A stretch of 32,503 bases of DNA. Origin: Reticulitermes lucifugus. Taxonomy: Eukaryota; Arthropoda; Insecta; Blattodea; Rhinotermitidae. The notes below the pieces were generated by a model, which searched no databases, was not told the DNA's origin, and saw only the letters and a list, made by a program, of their open reading frames with translations. Where the stretch lies: contig JAKCWW010006438.1 of assembly GCA_026260175.1 (NCBI GenBank), positions 1-32,503 of the forward strand, written 5' to 3'. Of the stretch, positions 23,066 to 30,849 are shown piece by piece (within the stretch, counting starts at the first letter, position 1; each line of letters begins with the position of its first letter). The position numbers and the translations under genes are program-made.

Positions 23066-24053
23066 AATATGTGAAAACACTTCTGCAGTCAACACAACTT
23101 CTGTACTACATTTCATAAAAAAAGTTAATACAACATGTTTCAACCTTCCCCATCAGGTTATTTTCAGGTCCATATACATAAATACATTAAAGAAAAATTA
23201 AAATATTTATATGGCTTCAGTTATATTAGCACAGGAAATTCAAATCTCATGTTCATTTTACACTGTCAGTACATTATGTTACATAAAATTGTATAAATCT
23301 ACATATCATCATAAATGTTTAAACTCTGTCCAATAAAACTGGGGTAATACAAATATTGAAAAACTATAATGAGGATATCCTGGCATGTATCCTCTACTAC
23401 TAGAGTTGAACAGGAATGTTGTCATCTGAAGTTATGTTGCTGTTGAATATCTTGCATGGGCATGTGTGTGATACCTGAATTTATGCCTTCTGTTAATCAT
23501 GTACATCTCAGGTATCGCACACACACCTAAGCATGAATACTGAACTACAACATAACAACAGATTGGAGCACTGCTTTTCAACTCTAGTAGCAGAGAATAC
23601 AAGTCAGGAAACCCTTACCTACACATTTAGAATTTTTTACTTACCAAATTTCGTATGGTATAGTTTAAACATTTATGATGATCTATGATGTGTACAATTT
23701 TAAATAACATAATGTACAGACAGTATAAAAGAAACAAGATATTTCACATCCTTTACATAATATGATCAAAGTCATGTTTTCATGTTTCTCTGTTCTTATG
23801 CATACAGAGCTGAAGATTATGTGATAAAAAATGTCAAAACATGTCACCTTAAAGGTTTAGGAAAAACAGTAAGGAAGTTGTGTTGACTGCACAAACATGT
23901 TTCATATATAATATGATCAAAGTCATGTTTTCATGTTTCTGTTTTCATGCATATAGAGCTGAGACAATGTGATGAGAAATGTCAAAACATGTCACCTTAA
24001 ACGTTTAAGAAATACACTATGCAATTTGTGTTGACTGCCGAAACATGTTTCAT
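23066..24053. mobile_element. Foldback-type element: imperfect ~400-bp inverted repeat
   Basis: The left arm (about 23066-23478) and right arm (23508 to about 23907) are imperfect reverse complements along their length around a 29-nt spacer. Matching landmarks are GTGATACCTGA against TCAGGTATCGC at the centre, CTACTAGAGTTGAA (23395) against TTCAACTCTAGTAG (23578), ATCATCATAAATGTTTAAACT (about 23308) against its complement (about 23665), the CAGTACATTATGTTA block, and GCAGTCAACACAACTT (23085) against AAGTTGTGTTGACTGC at the outer end. The right arm ends in a duplicate of its last ~151 bp, with copies starting 23757 and 23908. The unit end GCCGAAACATGTTTC resembles retroelement 3'-end motifs. 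No protein is encoded. A transcript through it could fold into a long hairpin. Confidence 0.8.
23757..24053 (+). repeat. Tandem duplication of ~151-bp unit inside the foldback right arm
   Basis: Both copies start TAATATGATCAAAGTCATG, share ATGTCAAAACATGTCACCTT, and end TGTTGACTGC(A/C)(C/G)AAACATGTTTCATATA. They differ by scattered substitutions and small gaps, so the duplication is not recent. Confidence 0.85.
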
Positions 24054-24246
24054 ATAGTTATAATGCAATACATTCTCATAAATATTGCTTCTGTTGCATA
24101 AATAACAGTATTCAAAACTGCTCATAAATGAACACTGGAAAAAAGTATTAAAAGAGATTTCAGTGAAGCTCCTATTCTACCTTAGTTTCTGGTAAAGCAC
24201 CAGAAAATACTGACCTGCCTCTTTCTAGCAACCACAATATGTCTGG

Positions 24247-24498
24247 CTACCGATTTTCAAAGAAGTCAACTTGTGCTAAGTGGCAAACCTGTGGCATCCA
24301 GTTGCTTTTCTTTCCTAAAAATCCTACAATGACCTGCATGCCCAAACAAATCACGAAATAGTAATCTGACAAGAATTCACGTTGTAAATGGTCTATTAGT
24401 TTCAGTGTCAGGCTTGGTAATGGGGCATAAAGATGTTTCCAGTATCCTGTCACATTGTGAGCATTTCTTTGGCTACAGCAGTTCCTTGTAAATATCTC
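24247..24498 (-). other. Unassigned open frame, possible old coding or repeat
   Basis: A minus frame runs from a possible splice acceptor (ACCATTAG at 24499-24506) through NVTGYWKHLYAPLPSLTLKL and then GFLGKKSNWMPQVCHLAQVD to a TAG at 24247. Its composition looks more protein-like than neighbouring frames, with regular hydrophobics and few low-complexity runs, but I do not recognise it. It could be a transposon-derived frame or chance. Confidence 0.25.
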
Positions 24499-24879
24499 CT
24501 AATGGTAAACATTACAAAAACTGTTTTGATCCGCCATATTCTCGAGCTTATTTGTTTTCAACGTACTGAAAAACTCTCCGTTTACACATCACTAAACACA
24601 ACTTAATACAGTAAATAAGTGGAGCTTCTGTCTTACCTCGACAGCGAAGTCCATCACACAACTCAACTTAGGTTATGAACAGAATAAATATCTAGATACG
24701 GAATAGTCAAAGTAAACCACTTATGGCTGCAGTATTCCACAGTCAAGAAGAAATTACAGTGATAAACGGGCTACAAAGAAGAAATACAACAAATACAATA
24801 ATCATATTACAATAATTAAGTCTAATCATACCTAAATCATCCATTTCTTGGTTAGTTTCACTGATAGTTATTTCCTTCT

Positions 24880-25290
24880 CTTTGAGTCGACTGTAGTTTT
24901 ACAACAAAACATCTAGCGACATTACCATCCTCTAACTTGCATCGAACACGTAATTCCGCCTTTTTCTTAAGAAATATGATGTCTAATTACCAGAAACATT
25001 GACTCACTTCCACACGTCTATGCCTCACTTTTCGCCACGGTTCGTCTAACGACATTACTATGGCGGATGCGCGAATTTCAAAATTCATTTTAACGCGGAC
25101 AACTTTTGAAAGTGCATCAATCTCCCAGTACGCTTTTCAAATAGTATTCCCAGAATTTCAGTGTTTCAGAGCCCAAATGTGCCAAATTCATCGATATTTC
25201 CTGCGGTCAATGTTACAATCGAAAAGGTGCAATCGTCATGCGTTACGCTATTTATCCTGTTCCGGCCTAACGTGCAGTAAAATGTTTTTG
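24880..25290. promoter_or_regulatory. Local CpG-containing patch, candidate promoter
   Basis: CpG reappears here inside a CpG-poor domain. ATGGCGG (a YY1-like word) lies on the plus strand at 25050-25056; its complement CCGCCAT is at 24531-24537. ATCTAGCGACATTACCAT (24911-24928) recurs as GTCTAACGACATTACTAT (25034-25051), 15 of 18 identical. GTAAGT-type and GTGAGT-type donor words occur on plus (25290) and minus (25002-25007) strands. No TATA box is clear. The assignment is inferred from composition; it could also be a repeat. Confidence 0.3.
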
Positions 25291-25428
25291 TAAGTATTAA
25301 CATGATCTCTCCACACAAAATTGTCCTAGATGTCTAGATACACACTGCGGTATTCACGGAAATATTCCGTCCATCGCATCTGTCATCCTATTAAACAATA
25401 TCTTCTGTATTAATATAAACAACTGTAT

Positions 25429-25668
25429 TTATTTTACGAAACCCAGAGGTTCATTACCGCATTCACGAAAGTCCACCACCTGTCCCTGTCCTGAGCAAAA
25501 CCAATCCAGTCCATGTCCCCCATCAAACTTCTCGATGATCCATTTTAATATTATCCACCCATCTACACCTACATCGTCCAAGTGATCTCTTTCCCTCAGG
25601 CTTCCCAACCAACACCCTGTATGCACCTCTCCCCTATATGTCTCATTCTTCTTGATTTGGTCACCCAA
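25429..25668 (-). pseudogene. LINE ORF2 C-terminal and 3'-end fragment
   Basis: On the minus strand, words in successive frames follow the C-terminal end of a LINE ORF2 common in insects: AYRVLVGKPEGKRSLG, then RWVDNIKMD, then after a frameshift [20 protein letters not shown] and NLWVS before a stop. The reading frame therefore breaks between IKMD and DWIG, and the rest of the protein is absent. It belongs to a different LINE from the one at 30850-32443, which ends in other motifs. Confidence 0.7.
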
Positions 25669-26395
25669 ATAATATTTGGTGAGGAGTACAGATCATACCG
25701 CTCCTTGTTATGCAATCTTCGCAATGTTTATACATAACAAATATATTTTCTCAACCTGGTACTGCCATACATTGTCAATTATAATCAATTTAGGATTGAA
25801 ATTATGGAAATGAATGGGGTGTCAAGACAAGTATTAGCAGTTACCTCTCTTATCAACTGTGCTACCCTAGCAATCCCAATCATATTCTAAGTCATGGGTC
25901 TCAAACACATTGTCCACCGGTTCGTTCTGTACAGTCCTATCACATATAATATAACAATTACAGAATGTGGATCGGTTCACTGTCAAAGATTTTCTAATAT
26001 AAAATTACTTTTGTTGCCTGCCTTATAGCTCAAAAAGGTTTGCTGTCCCTGCATGGTAATGTACAACATCCATCAGCTTGCTTGCTTAGTCGTCCTCTTC
26101 TACCTTCCGGTGTCGAGGTACATCCATCAGCAAAGACAAAATAATGTAATAAGTTTTACATTCAACAGTTATATGTTCAGAGTTTGTTATTAAAAGTATT
26201 AAGTATTCTTTATGGGTGTTTAATTCTAATTAAAATACCAAAGACACAAGTTTTCTGGGATGCAACATTATGTCAGTAGGTGAGTGTAAAACATCCTGTA
26301 CTGCCATGCTTGGACTGCTTGACCTGGAAGACAAAGGCACTATGATCCTTCGAAATGCCGGGAAACAATCACCAAACAACACAGCATCATATCCA
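25669..26395. other. CpG-poor DNA without a supported feature
   Basis: AT-rich sequence with no frame, box pair or exon that I can support. Confidence 0.4.
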
Positions 26396-26442
26396 AGAAG
26401 GCTTGAATCTTCAGCAACAACAGTGATAACCTTAAATCTTGC
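26396..26442 (-). repeat. Dispersed repeat segment, second copy of 14501-14547
   Basis: It shares CTTGAATCTTC and CAGTGATAAC with the first copy, in the same orientation and with the same internal spacing. The CpG sites in the first copy (CTTCGTC, ATCGC) are changed here (CTTCAGC, ATCTTGC), in line with the CpG loss of this half of the window. Confidence 0.6.
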
Positions 26443-28361
26443 ATAAAATATGTATCCTCTTTATTGCTGGAAATTTCAAAATTATCCATTTGACAGCACA
26501 CTATTTAAGTCTGTGATCCCCATTCTAACCTATCCTGACAAACATTCTTTCAATTCATCTACCAGATTTTGTATATGAGCAGCCACATACTGCTCTCTTG
26601 CTGTCATTATGTCAAGTTCTTGCCCTGCCTAACATTCATTGTTGCTGCAATTAATTCTAATTTCCCACTGGATCAGATTTTTAGTTTAGAACAATCCACA
26701 TTAAAAAACTTTAAAGAAATGTGTATGTTTATCTTCCAACGCTACATAGTCATAGCAGAAAACAATCACAGATCAAGATATAAATGCATAAGAGTATTAT
26801 GTACAATATGTAAGTCATGGTAATTCGGCATGGAGCTTGGCAGCCGAGGTCATAAAGGCCTCAAACACTAGGGGTTTAGCAGTACCTCTCTCCTCCCTTG
26901 CTGGACCCTTGACTCACACAAGCATGAATGGCATAAGAGAGGCAGAAACAGCACGAAGTAGACAATTCCAAGCAAAAACTGATAAATACTTTTTGAATGT
27001 TTCTTTCCATTAATTCTTTGACAAAAGCATCTGAGCTAATAATGTGAACTACAAACAAAAAATTGTTGTTCTCTTCCCTACCTGTAGTCTTTTGCTGAAA
27101 CAACTGAGGCACTTAATGACTTATTATGACTGAGCAAATGAGTTCAATACTTATGCATCATGCTGTATTTGATAACTAACACAACATCACGTCGTAAATA
27201 ACTGTTTTATTTTCATAGTCTAATACAACTCTACTTTGTGTATTCACTCGACTGACAGAATGGATGAGACCAAAATGGACGAAAGAGAGGCTAAAAATAG
27301 CGAATATTTTGCAAGAAAATTTACAGCATCATCACCCAAAATATTAAAATGTAATTGATGTTCATGGAGAAAATAAGCACAACTTATCAAATTCACACTA
27401 GGAGGAAGTAACAACAAAGAAGAAACAACTGCTCAACTGTGACACAAAATGGAAGAAAGAAAAATTTCATAACTAAGATTTTAAAGGACATTGTAATAAA
27501 AATAGCCTTTAGAACAAATAATTACAACTAAAGCTTCAAGATGTTGTAAAGAAAGAAAAGCAATAAATTTGGAAAGAGCAGCTTCAGAATGGAGTGTTTA
27601 GACTGCTCCTTTTCATGTGTTGGCATAAACAGAAGCTACTTTCAAACTGAATTCAAAGAATACTTGCATACCATAAACTACAACAAACACACATCCAGTT
27701 ATGCCACGCATATTCTGAACACAAGACACATACATGGTCAATAAAAACACAATGAAAGTATTGCAATATGTAAAAAAGAGACAACATATCAATACAATAG
27801 AGAGATAACATTCACTCTGTAGTACAAAAAATCTCAAGTCACATGGACAAAATACAACCCTATCTTAATTCACACAGACAGCAACAATTAACAACAATAA
27901 AAACACATCCTCAGATTAGAAATGTCAGACACTACTACACAGAGTAATAACACACTCACTACAACATATACTGGATACCAGGCAACACCCACTGACCACT
28001 CACATCTAACCACTCATCCTTTGTCGTAAAACATTGTAGACAATCCAGAATGTAAACTATCAATAGTGCACACTCACCACAGAACCAGTTCTTCACACTT
28101 ATATGAATTCTCATTATAATATACTTTGATTGTATTCAGCACAACATATGTACACAGTGAACAAACAATTTAAGGTAGATCTTGTGGAATATTCCTTTGA
28201 TATATGAAATATAAATATAATACAAGTTTGAAATGATTACAAGAACAGTGTTCTACAATGTATACAATGAAGATATCGCAAACTAATTAAAAAGCTGAAT
28301 AGAATTTACAAGCACAAAATAATTTACAAGTCACCAATTACTGAAATTACCAAATTCATAC
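26443..28361. other. Intronic or 3'-flanking DNA, no defined exon
   Basis: Nine CpG between 27001 and 28440 by eye. A minus frame near 26930-27045 contains SDAFVKELMERNIQK after an AG and could follow the exon at 28362-28418 in phase, but the frame beyond it (FISFCLELSTSCCF) does not look protein-like, so it is not called. A minus-strand AATAAA (TTTATT on plus) lies near 27207. Confidence 0.35.
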
Positions 28362-28418
28362 CCAATATTTTTTCTCTTTTTCACAGCAGATCCCTGAATT
28401 GCATCAGAACATCCGGCC
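28362..28418 (-). CDS. Candidate internal exon of unidentified gene
   Basis: On the minus strand a pyrimidine-rich acceptor ending TTTTTTAATTTTGCAG precedes 57 bp reading AGCSDAIQGSAVKKRKNIG, then a donor GTATGA. The first G completes the CA- codon left by the exon at 30486-30634, giving Gln, and the frame stays open, so the two exons join in phase (2 into 2). The peptide is basic at its end (KKRK, a possible nuclear-localisation motif). I do not recognise the protein. The next exon toward lower coordinates was not found with confidence. Confidence 0.35.
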
Positions 28419-28584
28419 CTGCAAAATTAAAAAATAACTAAGTTAAGTAAAGCATGACAGAATTCATGTTCTGAATAATCATGACACTGATTTGGTTCCT
28501 TCATATATATTTAACAATGGTCTTTCAACTCCATGAGCACACTGAACAGGAGACTGTAAATAATGAATTGGAATAGGGATGTAC

Positions 28585-28725
28585 AAGGAAGTGGCCATGG
28601 GTTATTAAAGATACTAGCACAGCATTTACCAGGAAAGACTGAACACAACCACAAAAAAGCTATGAGGATAGGTCATCCGGTCAACTCCTGGCCTACAAGG
28701 AAACCCAGGAACTCCCTAATATGAT
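28585..28725 (+). repeat. Possible dispersed repeat fragment
   Basis: The words AGCACAGCATTTACCAGG, GACTGAACACAACCACAAAA and GGTCATCCGGTCAACTCC follow, loosely, a repeat that I recall from cockroach sequences. No tRNA box pair or ends are visible, so confidence is low. Confidence 0.25.
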
Positions 28726-28808
28726 GAAATACGAGTTCTTGGACCGATTAAATACAATATGCACGAGATAAATTTAATTTCACTGAATAAATTATCCCAA
28801 TGATGTTT

Positions 28809-28838
28809 CCTCCCCCCTCTGCCCCCCCCCCTCCTCCC
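28809..28838. repeat. C-rich tract
   Basis: Runs of six and ten C's separated by TCTG and CTCC. Confidence 0.85.
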
Positions 28839-28875
28839 AAAGAAAAACATTACCTATCCAGTACGAAGAAATGAG

Positions 28876-29160
28876 GCCTACCTGCTCTAGCCACTTTTTT
28901 TATATGTCCTATACTGACTCAAACTGACCACCTTTTAAACTAGTTTCCCAATCTGTAAACAGGAAAATGTCAGCTGGAGAGAGATGAGCTGCACAGGGGT
29001 CTATGGAACCAATGGAGTTTTTTTTGCAGTTAACAACTGGAACAAGAGCACTATGTGCACCAGAGCATTGTTGTGGTGAAGAAACCAACTGTGTTCCCAT
29101 CAAAGTTCTCGTTATTTCTTTTGCACTGCTTCTTGCAGGTGCTGTTAAATGGTCAGGTAG
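28876..29160 (-). pseudogene. Mariner-type transposase C-terminal relic
   Basis: On the minus strand LQEAVQKK, a stop, then WFLHHNNALVHIVLL corresponds to the HHDNAxxH context of the second catalytic residue; the Asp is Asn here (codon 29070-29072). After a frameshift, LSPADIFLFTDWETSLKGG corresponds to the SPDLAPxDFFLFPxLKxxLKG segment; the third Asp is kept at 28969-28971. The two positions are about 34 residues apart, as expected for the DD34D class of mariner elements. QFESV, a stop, DI and another stop follow. The N-terminal half is not recognisable. It is a dead, old insertion inside a presumed intron, on the same strand as the candidate exons. Confidence 0.65.
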
Positions 29161-29556
29161 AATTCTTGATTCAATGTTTCCTTTAACAACATTTTTTATA
29201 AACTGCCAAAGCACACTTCCTGTACATAAACTAATGTTTTGTACTCGACAATAAACACATGAGGACTGAATGGGTAACAGCAATACGATTCAGACTACTC
29301 AACCACACTCAATCATGTGGCCATCACATGATTTTAAGGGAGGTTACAACCCCAGTCTACGAATTTCTTGCATTACCTTCACAGCTGCAACAACTCGACC
29401 GTGATCTGCAGTTGCAATCGTGATGAACAATGAAGTGGAAAGAATGTGTGTGAGCAGTTTTGGTCAGTTTCAATGCCCTATCCACATGAAAAATATACAT
29501 TCAGTATCCGTATTTACTCTCTTATTTCATGCAAGAGAGTGACAGACAGAGAAGTT
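29161..29556. other. No supported feature
   Basis: The upstream part of the mariner insertion may extend to about 29280, but no transposase words are recognisable there. Otherwise plain CpG-poor DNA. Confidence 0.35.
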
Positions 29557-29620
29557 GTTTATTTAATGACACTGTCAAATGCTAAGATTATATAGTATCC
29601 ACGACCAATAAATGAATGAG
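29557..29620 (+). repeat. Dispersed repeat fragment, copy 2 of 1865-1930
   Basis: It matches the first copy over its length, with the identical core GCTAAGATTATATAG. GCGTCGG of copy 1 is replaced by TATCCACGACC here. Confidence 0.6.
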
Positions 29621-29910
29621 TGTATGGAGCGAGAACTCGTAAAATAATACTAACAGCAAAAACTGAAGTGCTCAAACTAAAACCAGTCCCAGGACTACTT
29701 CATCCATCGCAATTCCCACAAGGACTCACATTTCGTAAACGCAATGTTATGTTTAATGGTTTTAAAATAATGTAATTAAAAGTTGTAACATATTAATAAT
29801 AAAAGGTACACCTGGCTTAAGGAAAAAATTTCACAAAAATCCTCGACATGTAACACATAAACATTGCCTAAAATGTTAAAAGAACATAACCAGCTGTACA
29901 AGGACGGACA

Positions 29911-30083
29911 GAAGGAAGGAAGGAAGGAAGGAAGGAAGGAAAGAGGGAGGGAGGAAGGAATGGAGGGAGGGAAGGAGGGAAGGAAGGAGGGAGGGAAGGA
30001 AAGAAGGAGGGAAGGAAGGAAGGAGGGCAGGAAGGAGGGAAGGAAGGAAGGAGGGAGGGAGGAAGAAAGGAAGGAAGGAAGGG
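29911..30083 (+). repeat. GGAA/GGGA microsatellite
   Basis: About 170 bp of almost pure purine GGAA and GGGA tetramers, strictly strand-asymmetric. Every frame is open: Lys/Glu/Arg/Gly on plus, Pro/Ser/Phe/Leu on minus. These are not proteins. GGAA is the core of ETS-factor sites. Confidence 0.95.
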
Positions 30084-30164
30084 ACTTCCACACTGCAGGT
30101 CACCTGCTCACTAGTTTCATGTTACCTACGTTATAAATATTCGTTAAGCTCAAGCTTTAACTTG

Positions 30165-30420
30165 TCATGAAGACACAGAGGGGGAGTAGAGGTTTATCTC
30201 TACTCTCTCTTTAACTTCGGCGCTACATGGGGGTGGGTGGTTAACACCACGTCCCATCCGCTTTACCCCCAGAAATGGCCCAGTACCAATTGTATAGGAG
30301 GTTGGGTGGGCAGCAAGGCGGGTCCGGATGGTTGTGGGAAGTCTCACCCCCACTGGGATTTGATCCCTGGACTGACCAGCCTGTAGCAAGTCACTATACC
30401 AACTACGCTATCCCAGCCCA
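30165..30420 (-). mobile_element. tRNA-derived SINE
   Basis: On the minus strand the A box TAGCGTAGTTGG (30399-30410) fits the consensus well and a degenerate B box GGATCAAATCCC lies at 30355-30366. The body contains CATCCGGACCCGCC, CCACCCAACCTCC and GGGGGTAAAGCGGATGGG and runs to about 30165. The minus frame (SRDQIPVGVRLP, FLGVKRMGRGVNHPPP, SAEVKERVE) matches a spurious peptide type I know from insect SINE copies. It sits 66 bp from the exon at 30486-30634, within the presumed downstream intron. Confidence 0.75.
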
Positions 30421-30485
30421 CTTAAATATGCATTAATCTTTAAATTAACTGAATTAACTTATGTAAATAAACACACAATACTCAC

Positions 30486-30634
30486 TGTTTGGATGCTTCC
30501 ATGTTAACATATTTACCCACTCCAGACCGAAACACTGTAAGGCTTCCATTCTGGCCCTGAGATTGTTGTTTGTTATTTCCCATTTCCTCTTTGTCAGCTT
30601 TCTTCTTTGCTTCTTCTGCCCTTTCAGCCATTAG
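30486..30634 (-). CDS. Candidate coding exon of unidentified gene
   Basis: On the minus strand an acceptor (TTGACATGTTTGTAG) precedes 149 bp with one open frame and a consensus donor GTGAGTATT follows. It encodes LMAERAEEAKKKADKEEMGN, then NKQQSQGQNGSLTVFRSGVG and KYVNMEASK, with two bases over. The first 17 residues form a charged, probably helical, Lys/Glu/Ala-rich segment; a Gln/Asn/Ser-rich linker and a compact GSLTVFRSGVGKYVNM block follow. The leftover CA joins the exon at 28362-28418 to make CAG, which keeps the frame. It lies in CpG-depleted DNA, as expected of a methylated insect gene. I do not recognise the protein; nuclear location is only a guess from KKRK in the next exon. Confidence 0.5.
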
Positions 30635-30849
30635 CTACAAACATGTCAAGAAGTGACTGGTAAATAGATTTGGGCTTCATACACAGAAAGAAACAGAACA
30701 GAGAAAAACTGCGTATTAAGGAGTTAACAATTTTCTGGTGTCCAACAAACATGGTTGATTACAAACGAGTCACATGAATAGAATTGGGGAAAAAAGAAGG
30801 GCATACATACATTTAGTAGGAAAACTTTGAGGGAAGACACCTCTTTCAA
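30635..30849. other. Presumed intron between exon and LINE
   Basis: About 215 bp holding the acceptor and pyrimidine-rich region of the exon below it. Nothing else is seen. Confidence 0.4.

Noticed and set aside
23757-24053. CRISPR-like or satellite array
   Set aside because: Only two diverged ~151-bp copies inside an inverted-repeat arm; no spacers and no array.
25060-25293. Plus-strand first exon MADARISKFILTR... before a GTAAGT donor
   Set aside because: The frame has no recognised motif and the region is as well explained as an untranslated promoter patch; no in-phase downstream exon was found.
26930-27045. Third exon (SDAFVKELMERNIQK) of the 28-31 kb gene
   Set aside because: The phase could fit, but the acceptor is weak and the frame beyond becomes Cys/Ser/Phe-rich without a clear donor.
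29864-30136. Overlapping open frames of 75-105 codons on both strands (Lys/Glu-rich and Pro/Ser-rich)
   Set aside because: They are translations of the GGAA microsatellite, open in every frame because of its composition.
30165-30389. Minus frame with FLGVKRMGRGVNHPPP
   Set aside because: Translation of a SINE copy, not a host protein.
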